A stretch of DNA of 64,000 nucleotides from contig NZ_JBFAJC010000005.1 in NCBI RefSeq assembly GCF_040655075.1, positions 341,369 to 405,368 on the forward strand. The letters run 5' to 3'. The stretch comes from Actinoallomurus sp040655075. GTDB taxonomy: Bacteria; Actinomycetota; Actinomycetes; Streptosporangiales; Streptosporangiaceae. The notes under the pieces are model-generated. The model was not told the DNA's origin, ran no database searches, and was given only the letters and a program-made list of their open reading frames with translations. The position numbers were made by a program, and so were the translations under genes. Of the stretch, positions 33,937-42,316 are shown one piece after another (the stretch's first letter is position 1; the number at the start of each line of letters is the position of its first letter).

Positions 33937-35175
33937 TTACCGCCGCCGTGCGGCCGGGACGACCAGCGGCGTGCCGGTCTCCGGATCGTCGATCACCCGG
34001 CACGGCAACCCGAAGACCTCCTCGACCCGCTCGGCCGTGACGACGTCGGCGGGCGGCCCCTCCGCGACGACCCGTCCGTCGCGCATGGCGATCAGGTGGT
34101 CGGCGTAGCGGGCCGCGTGATTCAGGTCGTGCAGCACGGCGACCAGGGTGCGGCCCTGCTCCCGGTGCAGCCGCGCGCACAGGTCGAGGACGTCGATCTG
34201 GTGGGAGATGTCCAGGTAGGTCGTCGGCTCATCGAGCAGGAGGAGCGGGGTCTCCTGGGCGAGAGCCATCGCGATCCAGACGCGCTGCCGCTGGCCGCCG
34301 GACAGCTCGTCCACGTAGGCGTCGGCCAGATCGGCCACGCCGGTGGCGGCCATCGACTCCTGGACGACGCGCTCGTCGTCGCGCGACCACTGGCGGAACA
34401 GCCCCTGGTGCGGATGACGGCCGCGCCCGACGAGATCGGCGACCGTGATGCCGTCCGGAGCGATCGACGACTGCGGCAGCAGGCCGAGCGTCCTGGCCAC
34501 CGCCCGGGTGGGGCGGGCATGGATGTCCTGACCGTCCAGCAGGACGGTGCCCGAGCGGGGTTTGAGCATCCGGGCGAGGGCGCGCAGCAAGGTGGACTTG
34601 CCGCAGGCGTTCGGTCCCACGACGACCGTGAAGGAGCGGTCGGGGATGGCCACGGTGAGCCCTTCGGCGACCGTCCGGCGCTCGTACGCGAGGGTCAGCC
34701 CCCGCCCCAGCAGCCTCGGCGCGCCGCCTCCGGCCCCGCCCGTTCCGCATCCCGCGCCCGCGCCAGCCCCGCCCGCGTCGTCCCTGCTCGTGCCGTCCCT
34801 GCTCGTGCCGTCCCTGCTCGTGCCGTCCCTGCTCGTGCCGTCCCTGCTCGTGCCGGAGCCCGTGCTCACGCCGCGTCCGTCCGCCTCGGATATCGCGCCG
34901 GCACCGGGTCCGGCCGCCTCGGATGCCGTGCCCGCGCCGGGTCCGCCCGCTCCAGATACCGCGCCCGCACCGGATCCGCCCGCTCCGGACACCGTGCCCG
35001 CGCCGTCCCCGCTCGTGCCGGAGCCCGCGCCAGCGCCCTGTCCGGCCACTCCGGATGCCGCGCCCGCGCCGCGTCCCGCCGCCTCGGATGCGGTGTCCGC
35101 TCCGTGTTCGCGTTCGCGCGTCCCGTCGTGTCCCACGTTCCCTGCTTCCGTTGTCGAGGTGTCCGAGGTCTTCAC
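33937..35175 (-). CDS. Iron-siderophore ABC transporter ATPase (FecE/FepC type) with repeat-rich N-terminal extension
   Basis: 412 residues from GTG 35175, which overlaps the permease stop (GTGA). The ATPase occupies ~150-412: Walker A VVGPNACGKSTLL, Q-loop LLPQSSIAPDG, signature DELSGGQRQRVWIAM, Walker B LLLLDEPTTYLD and H-loop VLHDLNHAARYAD. These strongly match siderophore importers. Normal family length is ~260-280. The extra ~145 N-terminal residues are Gly/Ala/Ser-rich decapeptide repeats ending in five perfect GTSRD units, with no homologue known to me. The extension would be cytoplasmic. It should energise uptake of a ferric hydroxamate with the adjacent permeases and DesE. Confidence 0.92.
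   Translation of the reverse strand: MKTSDTSTTEAGNVGHDGTREREHGADTASEAAGRGAGAASGVAGQGAGAGSGTSGDGAGTVSGAGGSGAGAVSGAGGPGAGTASEAAGPGAGAISEADGRGVSTGSGTSRDGTSRDGTSRDGTSRDGTSRDDAGGAGAGAGCGTGGAGGGAPRLLGRGLTLAYERRTVAEGLTVAIPDRSFTVVVGPNACGKSTLLRALARMLKPRSGTVLLDGQDIHARPTRAVARTLGLLPQSSIAPDGITVADLVGRGRHPHQGLFRQWSRDDERVVQESMAATGVADLADAYVDELSGGQRQRVWIAMALAQETPLLLLDEPTTYLDISHQIDVLDLCARLHREQGRTLVAVLHDLNHAARYADHLIAMRDGRVVAEGPPADVVTAERVEEVFGLPCRVIDDPETGTPLVVPAARRR
34781..34855 (-). repeat. Five perfect 15-bp repeats in the FecE-type ATPase gene
   Basis: Five identical copies of TCCCTGCTCGTGCCG (+ strand) encode five GTSRD pentapeptides. Perfect identity implies very recent expansion or ongoing length variation. 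Imperfect 30-bp units continue upstream in the coding direction to about 35090. Confidence 0.93.
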
Positions 35176-36212
35176 AGCCGCCCCGTACGGCGGCGGGCGG
35201 CGAGCAGTCCGACCAGGTACGCGCCGCCGAGCACGCCGGTCACCACGCCGACGGGCAGTTGGTGGCCGGGGATCAGCCGCTGGGCGGCGAGGTCGGCGGT
35301 GACCAGGAGGGCCGCGCCCGTGCACAGCGAGGGCAGCAGGTTCGGGCCCGGGTCGCGGGTCAGCCGCCGGGAGAGTTGCGGGGCGGTCAGGGCGACGAAC
35401 GCCACCGGGCCGGTGGCCGCGGCGGCCAGCGCGCTGAGCAGGACGGCGGCGGCCAGCAGCACCAACCGCACCGCGTCCACTCTGACGCCGAGCGCCGTTG
35501 CCGCGTCGTCGCCCATCTCCAGGATCCGCAGCCCCCGGGCGCAGCCGAGCAGCACCACCGGCACGACGACGACCATCGCCGCCAGCAGCGGGGCGAGGTC
35601 GCCCCAGCCGCGCCCGTCCAGCGTGCCGGTCAGCCACAGGATGGCGCGCGCTGCGTCGGGGATGTTCGCGCGGGTCAGCAGGTAGCCGTTGATACCGGTC
35701 AGGATCGCGTAGACGCCGATGCCGACCAGGACGAGCCGGTTGCCGTGCAGACCATCACGCCAGGCCAGCAGGTAGATCACCACTCCGGTGACCAGTCCCC
35801 CGGCCACCGCCCCGCCCGCCAGGACGAACCCGCCACCGCCGATAACGACGATCACGGTCAGGGCCCCGGCCGCCGCGCCCTGAGTGAACCCGAGGAGGTC
35901 GGGGCTGCCCAGCGGGTTGCGGGCCAGGGCCTGAAACGCGGCGCCCGACAGCGCCAGCGCCCCGCCGGCCAGCAGCGCCGTGAGCACCCGCGGCAGCCGT
36001 ACCTGCTCGACGATGAAGGTGTCGGCGGGGGTGCCCTGACCGAGGAGCGTGCGGACGACAGCCGCCGGGCTCATCGGATAGTCACCGCCGCCGATGGCGA
36101 AGACGGCGACGACCAGGGCTACGAGGGCGCATGCCACGCCGACGGCCACGGGGCGCGGCCGCAGCCGTACGGAGAACCCGCCGGCGGTCCGGAGGACGGT
36201 GGCCCGGGTCAC
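35172..36212 (-). CDS. FecCD-type siderophore ABC permease (second subunit)
   Basis: 346 residues from GTG 36212. Longer in-frame starts at 36275 and 36284 would add residues encoded by a duplicated DNA segment. It has about ten helices with FecCD landmarks: RLPRVLTALLAGGALALSGA, QALARNPLGSPDLLGFTQGA, GDDAATALGV (the ATPase-coupling region) and ATGPVAFVALTAPQLSRRL. It pairs with the upstream permease and the FecE-type ATPase. The start overlaps the stop of a 31-codon frame created by the duplication. Confidence 0.9.
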   Translation of the reverse strand: MTRATVLRTAGGFSVRLRPRPVAVGVACALVALVVAVFAIGGGDYPMSPAAVVRTLLGQGTPADTFIVEQVRLPRVLTALLAGGALALSGAAFQALARNPLGSPDLLGFTQGAAAGALTVIVVIGGGGFVLAGGAVAGGLVTGVVIYLLAWRDGLHGNRLVLVGIGVYAILTGINGYLLTRANIPDAARAILWLTGTLDGRGWGDLAPLLAAMVVVVPVVLLGCARGLRILEMGDDAATALGVRVDAVRLVLLAAAVLLSALAAAATGPVAFVALTAPQLSRRLTRDPGPNLLPSLCTGAALLVTADLAAQRLIPGHQLPVGVVTGVLGGAYLVGLLAARRRTGRL

Positions 36213-36338
36213 GCGCCGACCGCCCGTCCGCGCCGAACGACGGCCAAGGGCCACAGCCGTTCCAAGGACCCACATGACGCCCACGTCCCGCTCGCCCGGA
36301 TCACGCGCCCACCGCCCGTCCGCGCCGGACCACGGCCA
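36209..36338 (-). repeat. Duplicated permease gene border with intercalated mini-frame
   Basis: 36209-36246 and 36301-36338 are direct repeats (about 34 of 38 bp), both reading as the end of the first permease (VVRRGRAVGA-stop). Between them lies a 31-codon frame (36304-36209, minus strand) with GTGA overlaps at both ends. Confidence 0.75.
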
Positions 36339-37341
36339 GGAAGACCGGGCCGCCTGCGACCATGGTGACGATGCCCACCTGGATCTCGGCGGGGCGGCCG
36401 AGGACCCGCCCGAGCACGTCCGCGCCGAGCAGCGTCACCGGTGCGAGCACCGCGCAGTACGGCAGCAGCCGGCGTAGGTCGAGGCCGACGAGCGCGCGTA
36501 CGAGGTGCGGCACCATCAGGCCGACGAACACGATGGGCCCGCAGGCGGCGGTGGCCGCGCCGCACAGGATGGTGACGGCGACGATGGCGGCGACGCGGGT
36601 GCCGCCAGGGCGTGCGCCGAGCGCGCGGGCGGCGTCGTCGCCCAGGGCCAGCGCGTTGAGCGGCCGGGCGAGCACGGCGGTGAGCAGTACGCCGGCCGCG
36701 ATGAACGGGGCGACGCCTGTCACCGTCGAGGACCGTGCGGTGGCCAGCGAGCCGACGGTCCAGAACCGCATGGCGTCGAGCGAGGCGGTGTCCAGGAGTT
36801 CGACCGCGCTGACGTAGGCGTACAGCGCTGCGTTGACGGCCGCCCCGGCCAGCGCGAGCCGGGCCGGTGTGGCGGCGCGTCCGCCGCCGACGGCCCAGAC
36901 GAGGGCCGAGACCGCGCCCGCCCCCGCGAAGGCGAACCACACGTACCCCGTCACGGACGTGATCCCCAGGAAGGTGATCGCGGAGACGATGGCGGCCGAG
37001 GCGCCGGCGTTGATGCCGAGCAGCCCGGGGTCGGCGAGGGGGTTGCGGGTCAGCGCCTGCATCACCCCGCCCGCGAGACCTAGGCCGATTCCGGCCAGGA
37101 GCCCCAGCAGGGTGCGCGGCAGCCGGGTCTCGCGGACGACCGTGTAGGCGGGCGCGTGCGGGTCGAAGAGGCCGTGCCACACCTCACCGAGCGAGAACTG
37201 CCGGGCACCGATGGCCAGGCTGGCGGCGACGACGGTGAGCAGGAGGAACAGCGCGGCGAGCAGCCCCGCCGCATGCCCTCCCCTCACCGGTGCGGCCGAG
37301 GGCGACGCCGCCGGCGGCCTCGATGACTTGGTGACAGACAC
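36301..37341 (-). CDS. FecCD-type siderophore ABC permease (first subunit)
   Basis: 346 residues from GTG 37341. Conserved segments are RLPRTLLGLLAGIGLGLAGG, MQALTRNPLADPGLLGINAG, GDDAARALGA and CGPIVFVGLMVPHLVRALVG. About ten membrane helices. It is the first gene of a leftward permease-permease-ATPase operon starting 52 bp beyond the IdeR iron box. The substrate-binding protein gene desE is divergent, so one iron box probably controls both the importer and siderophore synthesis. Confidence 0.93.
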   Translation of the reverse strand: MSVTKSSRPPAASPSAAPVRGGHAAGLLAALFLLLTVVAASLAIGARQFSLGEVWHGLFDPHAPAYTVVRETRLPRTLLGLLAGIGLGLAGGVMQALTRNPLADPGLLGINAGASAAIVSAITFLGITSVTGYVWFAFAGAGAVSALVWAVGGGRAATPARLALAGAAVNAALYAYVSAVELLDTASLDAMRFWTVGSLATARSSTVTGVAPFIAAGVLLTAVLARPLNALALGDDAARALGARPGGTRVAAIVAVTILCGAATAACGPIVFVGLMVPHLVRALVGLDLRRLLPYCAVLAPVTLLGADVLGRVLGRPAEIQVGIVTMVAGGPVFLAVVRRGRAVGA

Positions 37342-37392
37342 TTACCAGCTCCGCTACGGACCGAGAGCACGATCACACTGGACAACATGAAC

Positions 37393-37411
37393 TTAGGTTA
37401 GGTTAACCTAA
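37393..37411. promoter_or_regulatory. IdeR/DmdR1 iron box
   Basis: TTAGGTTAGGTTAACCTAA matches the 19-bp actinobacterial iron-box consensus at 18 of 19 positions. It sits midway between the divergent FecCD and desE genes, so ferrous-iron-loaded IdeR should repress both directions. Confidence 0.93.
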
Positions 37412-37469
37412 GTTCGATCACGGCTCGAGGCCGAATCTCCCCCAAATCCCGATGAAGGAAGGCACCGTC

Positions 37470-38492
37470 ATGCCCCATGCCCGGACCCCCTCCCAGCTGT
37501 CTCGCCGCGGCCTCCTGGCCGCGTTCGGCGGAATCGGCGCCGACGCGCTGGTCACCGCGTGCGGAGGCAGCGGATCGGGCACGGCGAAGAGCGGCGGATC
37601 CTGGGCGTTCACCGACGACCGCGGGCGGAAGGTCACCGTGCGGGGCCGCCCGCAGCGCCTCGTCGCCTACGTCGGAACGGCCGCGGCCCTGCGCGACTAC
37701 GGCGTCGGGGATCAGACCGTCGGGGTCTTCGGCCCCACGAAGCTCAAGGACGGCCGGCCGGACCCCCTCGCCGGCACCCTCGACGTGAACAAGGTCACGA
37801 TCCTCGGCAACACCTTCGGCGAGTTCAACATCGAGAAGTACGCCGCGCTGCACCCTGACCTGCTGGTCACCAACATGTATCTGCCGAACGCGCTGTGGTA
37901 CGTGCCGGACAACAGCAAGGACAAGATCGCCGCGCTCGCCCCGAGCGTCGCCATCACCGCCGCCAAGGTGCCCCTCACCGAGCCCATCCGGCGATACGAG
38001 GAGCTCGCCGGGGCCCTGGGCGCCGACCTCAAGGCGCGGCAGGTCACCGACGCCAAGGCGCGGTTCGAACAGGCGTCGGCGACGCTGCGCGCGGCGGCCA
38101 AGGCGAACGGGGGCCTCAAGGTCATGGCCGCCTCCGGGAGCCCGGACCTGTTCTACGTCTCCGACCCGAACGCCAACGCCGACCTGCGCTACTTCCGCAG
38201 CCTCGGCGTCGACCTCATCGTCCCGAACAAGGTCAGCGCCCAGGGCTTCTTCGAGGACCTCAGCTGGGAGAACGCCGACAAGTACCCGGCCGACCTGATC
38301 CTGCTCGACGCCCGTACCTCCGCCCTGCAGCCCAAGGACCTGGCGGCCAAGCCCACCTGGGCGAAGCTGCCCGCCGTGAAGGCGGGCCAGATCACTCCCT
38401 GGCAGAGCGAGCCGAGGTTCAGCCACGCGGGCTGCGCCCCGCTCATCGAGGCCCTCGCCGCCGCGATCCAGAAGGCCAAGAAGGTCCGCTGA
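37470..38492 (+). CDS. desE: Ferric-siderophore-binding lipoprotein (DesE-type)
   Basis: 340 residues from ATG 37470, with AGGAAGG upstream; the in-frame ATG at 37452 has no ribosome site. SQLSRRGLLAAFGG is a twin-arginine-like signal leading to lipobox LVTAC with Cys31. The periplasmic-binding fold shows VTVRGRPQRLVAYVG and KYAALHPDLLVTN, typical of FecB/FhuD-like proteins. First gene downstream of the iron box, in the position of desE in Streptomyces (desE-desF-desA-B-C-D). It should capture ferrioxamine for the adjacent importer. Confidence 0.9.
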   Translation: MPHARTPSQLSRRGLLAAFGGIGADALVTACGGSGSGTAKSGGSWAFTDDRGRKVTVRGRPQRLVAYVGTAAALRDYGVGDQTVGVFGPTKLKDGRPDPLAGTLDVNKVTILGNTFGEFNIEKYAALHPDLLVTNMYLPNALWYVPDNSKDKIAALAPSVAITAAKVPLTEPIRRYEELAGALGADLKARQVTDAKARFEQASATLRAAAKANGGLKVMAASGSPDLFYVSDPNANADLRYFRSLGVDLIVPNKVSAQGFFEDLSWENADKYPADLILLDARTSALQPKDLAAKPTWAKLPAVKAGQITPWQSEPRFSHAGCAPLIEALAAAIQKAKKVR

Positions 38493-38497
38493 CCCGC

Positions 38498-38542
38498 GAC
38501 GAGCTGGCCCTCGACGAGCTGGCCCTTGACGAGTTGACCCAC
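38498..38542 (+). repeat. Three 15-bp repeats between desE and desF
   Basis: GACGAGCTGGCCCTC, GACGAGCTGGCCCTT and GACGAGTTGACCCAC follow the desE stop by 5 bp and precede the desF ribosome site. They are non-coding as annotated, showing the repeats are not confined to reading frames. Confidence 0.8.
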
Positions 38543-38560
38543 GATGACAGGAGAACCATC

Positions 38561-39493
38561 GTGAGCACGACCGCGACCGCGGCCCCCTTCCGCTTCTTCG
38601 ACACCCGCGTCGTACGGACCCGGCGCCTCGGCCCGTCCATGATCCGAATCACGTTCGGCGGCGAACGCCTCACCGGTCTCGCCGCCGGCGGCCGGGACCA
38701 GCGTTTCAAGCTCTTCCTCCCCCACCCCCACCAGGACGCCCCCATCGTCCCCTCCGACGCGGGCGAGGAGTGGTTCGCGCGGTGGCGGGAGATGGACCCG
38801 GCCGTACGGGCGGTGATGCGCTCCTACACCGTGCGCGAGCAGCGCCGGGACCCCGACGAGCTCGACGTCGACTTCGCCCTGCACGGGGACGGCGGCCCGG
38901 CCTCCCGCTGGGCGGTCCGGGCCCTCCCCGGCGACCGCGTCGTCGTGCTCGGCCCGACGACCCCCGACAACGGCGGCGTGGACTTCCGGCCGCCGCCCGG
39001 CACCGACTGGGTCCTGCTCACCGGGGACGAGACCGCGCTGCCCGCCGTCGCCGGCATCCTCGCCTGGCTGCCCGCGGGCACGCGGGCGCGGGTGTGGCTC
39101 GAGGTGTCGCACGCGGCCGACGTGCAGGACCTGCCGACGGAGGCCGACGCCGAGGTCACCTGGCTCGTCCGAGACGACGCCGCCCACGGCCCCCTCCCTG
39201 ACGACTCCGCCCCCGGCCTCCTCCGGGACGACTCCGCCCCCGGCCTCGTCCGCGACGACTCCGCCCACGGGCTCGTCCTGGACGCGGTCCGGGCCGCCAC
39301 GCTGCCCGCGGGCGCGCCGTACGCCTGGATTGCGGGCGAGGCCGGTGGCGTACGGGCCCTGCGCCGGCACCTCGTCGGCGAACGCGGCCTCGACCGCCGC
39401 GCCGTCGTCTTCACCGGTTACTGGCGCCGGGGCGCCACCGAGGAGGACCTGCTCGCCGAGGCCGTGGCCGGCACCGCCGCCGCCGACGACTGA
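38561..39493 (+). CDS. desF: Siderophore-interacting FAD-binding ferric reductase (DesF/ViuB-type)
   Basis: 310 residues from GTG 38561 with ACAGGAG upstream. SIP-family motifs include MIRITFGGERL, the FAD-binding MRSYTVREQR, the SIP domain (WVLLTGDETALPAVAGILAW) and C-terminal AWIAGEAGGVRALRRHL then FTGYWRRG. It should release iron from imported ferric siderophore by reduction with NAD(P)H. A 27-bp in-frame repeat (x4) is inserted between strands of the NAD domain (residues ~205-240), where homologues have a short acidic loop. It is third from the iron box, ahead of desA. Confidence 0.92.
   Translation: MSTTATAAPFRFFDTRVVRTRRLGPSMIRITFGGERLTGLAAGGRDQRFKLFLPHPHQDAPIVPSDAGEEWFARWREMDPAVRAVMRSYTVREQRRDPDELDVDFALHGDGGPASRWAVRALPGDRVVVLGPTTPDNGGVDFRPPPGTDWVLLTGDETALPAVAGILAWLPAGTRARVWLEVSHAADVQDLPTEADAEVTWLVRDDAAHGPLPDDSAPGLLRDDSAPGLVRDDSAHGLVLDAVRAATLPAGAPYAWIAGEAGGVRALRRHLVGERGLDRRAVVFTGYWRRGATEEDLLAEAVAGTAAADD
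39173..39280 (+). repeat. Four 27-bp in-frame repeats in desF
   Basis: Units at 39173-39199, 39200-39226, 39227-39253 and 39254-39280 encode nonapeptides of the type DDSAPGLVR. Units 2 and 3 differ at only a few bases. Confidence 0.88.
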
Positions 39494-39510
39494 CTCTGGA
39501 AGGACGACCC

Positions 39511-41034
39511 GTGACCTTCACGTCGCCTCTGCTCGACGCGCACACCGCCGAGCTGTACCGCAGCCTCGTCACCGCCGGCGTCGGCCGCGTGGCGGACCGG
39601 ATCGCCTCGGTGGACCGGCCGTTCACCGGGATCGCCCCCGACCGGCTCGCCGAGGAGGTCGCCGCCGTCGACCTCGACCGACCGCTCGGCGACGCGACCG
39701 CCGCCCTCGACGAGCTGGAACACCTCTACCTTCGCGACGCCGTCTACTTCCACCACCCGCGTTACCTCGCCCACCTGAACTGCCCCGTGGCGATCCCCGC
39801 CCTGCTCGGCGAGGCGGTGCTGTCGGCGGTCAACTCCTCGCTCGACACCTGGGACCAGAGCGCCGGCGGCACGCTGATCGAACGCCGCCTGATCGAGTGG
39901 ACGGCTCAGCGCCTCGGCCTGGGACCGGCCGCCGACGGGGTGTTCACCAGCGGCGGCACGCAGTCCAACCTCCAGGCGCTGCTGCTGGCCCGCGAGGAGG
40001 CGTACGCCGGGACCACTCTCCCGCTGCCGACCCGTGAGGAGGCGTGCGCCGGGACCGCCCTTCCCCTGCCGGCCCGCGAAGAGACGTGCGCCGCGCCCAC
40101 GCGCCTGCGCGTCTTCGCCTCCGCCTGCGGGCACTTCAGCGTCGTCAAGGCCGCCCGGCTGCTCGGGCTCGGCGAGGACGCGGTGGTCGGCGTGCCGTGC
40201 GACCGGGACCGGCGGATGCGCCCCGGCGCGCTGGCCCGCGAACTCGACCGGTGCCACCGCCAGGGCCTGGTGCCGATGGCGGTGGTCGCCACCGCCGGGA
40301 CCACCGACTTCGGCAGCATCGACCCGCTCCCGGAGATCGCCGAGCTGTGCGCGGCGGCGGGCGCGTGGCTGCACGTCGACGCGGCATACGGCTGCGGTCT
40401 GCTGGTGTCCCGCCGACGGCACCTGCTCGACGGGATCGAACGCGCCGACTCGGTCACCGTGGACTACCACAAGTCCTTCTTCCAGCCGGTCAGCTCCAGC
40501 GCGGTGCTCGTACGGGACCGGGCGGCGCTGCGGCACGTGACCTACCACGCCGACTACCTCAACCCCGCGCGCAGCGCAGCCCAGGGCATCCCGAACCAGG
40601 TCGACAAGAGCCTGCAGACGACCCGGCGGTTCGACGCGCTGAAGCTGTGGCTGACGCTGCGGATGATGGGCGCGGGCGGTGTCGGCGAGCTGTTCGACGC
40701 GGTGATCGACCTGGCCGCCGAGGCCTGGGCGCTGCTGCACGCCGACCCGCGCTTCGAGGTGGTCGTACGGCCCCGGCTGAGCACGCTGGTGTTCCGCTAC
40801 GCGCCGCCCGGCGTGAGCGCCGGGGCGCTCGACCGGGCGAACCTGCGCGCGGCCGCCGCGCTGTCCGCCTCCGGAGCGGCGGCCGTGGCCACGACGGTCG
40901 TCGACGGCCGCCACCACCTGAAGTTCACGCTCCTCAACCCGCGCACCACCACGGGCGACATCGCCGCCGTCCTCGACCTCCTCGCCGGACACGCCCGCGC
41001 CTACCTGGGAGACGACCTTGCCCACGCCTCATGA
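39511..41034 (+). CDS. desA: Lysine decarboxylase of desferrioxamine biosynthesis
   Basis: 507 residues from GTG 39511 (GGAAGGAC upstream). It is a group II PLP decarboxylase: HVDAAYGCGLL (PLP-binding Asp), VDYHKSFFQP with Schiff-base Lys321, and N-terminal YFHHPRYLAHLNCP. In the des pathway it decarboxylates L-lysine to cadaverine. After the FTSGGTQSNLQALLLA motif the protein carries 2.6 copies of a 14-residue repeat (REEAYAGTTLPLPT). desB starts inside its 3' end. Confidence 0.92.
   Translation: MTFTSPLLDAHTAELYRSLVTAGVGRVADRIASVDRPFTGIAPDRLAEEVAAVDLDRPLGDATAALDELEHLYLRDAVYFHHPRYLAHLNCPVAIPALLGEAVLSAVNSSLDTWDQSAGGTLIERRLIEWTAQRLGLGPAADGVFTSGGTQSNLQALLLAREEAYAGTTLPLPTREEACAGTALPLPAREETCAAPTRLRVFASACGHFSVVKAARLLGLGEDAVVGVPCDRDRRMRPGALARELDRCHRQGLVPMAVVATAGTTDFGSIDPLPEIAELCAAAGAWLHVDAAYGCGLLVSRRRHLLDGIERADSVTVDYHKSFFQPVSSSAVLVRDRAALRHVTYHADYLNPARSAAQGIPNQVDKSLQTTRRFDALKLWLTLRMMGAGGVGELFDAVIDLAAEAWALLHADPRFEVVVRPRLSTLVFRYAPPGVSAGALDRANLRAAAALSASGAAAVATTVVDGRHHLKFTLLNPRTTTGDIAAVLDLLAGHARAYLGDDLAHAS
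39988..40095 (+). repeat. 42-bp in-frame repeats in desA
   Basis: Units at 39988-40029 and 40030-40071 plus a partial third (40072-40095) encode REEAYAGTTLPLPT-like segments. They lie in a surface loop right after the PLP-phosphate motif helix. Confidence 0.85.
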
Positions 41035-42316
41035 CTTCGTCGCCATCGGACTGGGCCCCTTCAACCTCGGCCTCGCCTGCCTGACCGACCCGATCGACGG
41101 GCTCGACGGGGTGTTCCTGGAGAGCAAGCCGGAGTTCGACTGGCATCCGGGGATGCTCCTCGACGGCACGACGCTGCAGACGCCGTTCCTCGCCGACCTG
41201 GTCACGCTGGCCGACCCGACCTCGCCGTTCTCGTTCCTCAACTACCTGAAGGCGTCCGGGCGCCTGTACTCCTTCTACATCCGGGAGAGCTTCTTCCCCC
41301 TGCGGGCCGAGTACGTCAACTACTGCCGCTGGGCGGCCGGCCGGCTCGCCGCGATCCGCTTCGGCCACCACGTCACGGCCGTGGAGTACGACGAGGCCGA
41401 GGGGGTCTACGTCGTCCATGCCGAGCGGCCGCAGGGCCGCGTGACCTTCCGGGCACGCAGGCTGGTCCTGGGCACGGGCACGCCGCCGTACGTCCCGGAC
41501 TGCTGCCGTGACCTACCCGGCGACGCGATCCACGCCGCCGACTACCTGCGGCACCGGTCCGCGCTGCGGGCCAAGCGCAGCGTCACGGTCGTCGGAAGCG
41601 GCCAGAGCGCGGCGGAGATCTACCACGACCTGCTGCAGGACATCGACCAGCACGACTACGAGCTCAGCTGGGTGACCCGGTCGCCGCGGTTCTTCCCGCT
41701 GGAGTACACCAAGCTGACGCTGGAGATGACGTCGCCGGAGTACGCCGACTACTTCCACGCGCTGCCCGCCGCGACCCGCGACCGGCTGTCCGCCGCCCAG
41801 AAGGGCCTGTACAAGGGCATCAACACCGACCTCATCGACGAGATCTTCGACCTGCTGTACCGCAAGAGCCTGTACCGGCCGTGCCCGACGCGGCTGATGA
41901 CCAACACGGCACTTCGGGACGTGCACTACGACGCCGGTTCGTACACCCTCGGGCTGCGCCAGGAGGAGCAGGGGCGCGACTTCACCCTCACCACCGAGGG
42001 ACTGATCCTCGCCACCGGCTATCGGTACGAGGTCCCCGCGTTCCTCGCCCCGGTCCGGGACCGCCTCCGGTGGGACGAGTCCGGCCGCCTCGCGGTCCGG
42101 CGCGACTACAGCGTCGACGCGACCGGCCGGGGCGTCTACGTACAGAACGCCGAGCTCCACACGCACGGCTTCACAGCGCCCGACCTGGGCATGGCCGCGT
42201 ACCGCAACTCCTGCATCATCCGTGGCCTGCTGGACCGCGAGCACTACCCGATCGAACGGTCGATCGCCTTCCAGGAGTTCGGCGCCGCGGTTTCGAGGGA
42301 GGTCGTGTCCGCGTGA
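41018..42316 (+). CDS. desB: Cadaverine/lysine N-hydroxylase of desferrioxamine biosynthesis
   Basis: 432 residues from TTG 41018, 17 bp inside desA, with GGGAGA upstream; the nearby ATG at 41031 is out of frame. FAD motif GLGPFNLG, substrate region WHPGMLLDGTTLQTPFLADL, NADPH motif VVGSGQSAAEIYHDLL and the late ATGYRYEVP place it in the IucD/PvdA/SidA hydroxylase family. It should convert cadaverine to N-hydroxycadaverine with NADPH and O2. It overlaps the desCD fusion gene (GTGA). Confidence 0.93.
   Translation: MPTPHDFVAIGLGPFNLGLACLTDPIDGLDGVFLESKPEFDWHPGMLLDGTTLQTPFLADLVTLADPTSPFSFLNYLKASGRLYSFYIRESFFPLRAEYVNYCRWAAGRLAAIRFGHHVTAVEYDEAEGVYVVHAERPQGRVTFRARRLVLGTGTPPYVPDCCRDLPGDAIHAADYLRHRSALRAKRSVTVVGSGQSAAEIYHDLLQDIDQHDYELSWVTRSPRFFPLEYTKLTLEMTSPEYADYFHALPAATRDRLSAAQKGLYKGINTDLIDEIFDLLYRKSLYRPCPTRLMTNTALRDVHYDAGSYTLGLRQEEQGRDFTLTTEGLILATGYRYEVPAFLAPVRDRLRWDESGRLAVRRDYSVDATGRGVYVQNAELHTHGFTAPDLGMAAYRNSCIIRGLLDREHYPIERSIAFQEFGAAVSREVVSA

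Noticed and set aside
32960..34108. Collagen-like plus-strand frames (GDP/GRR repeats) opposite the secreted DUF6801-like gene
   Set aside because: They come from reading the 15-bp repeat array in the wrong frame or strand. The minus strand has the ribosome site, export signal and conserved domain.
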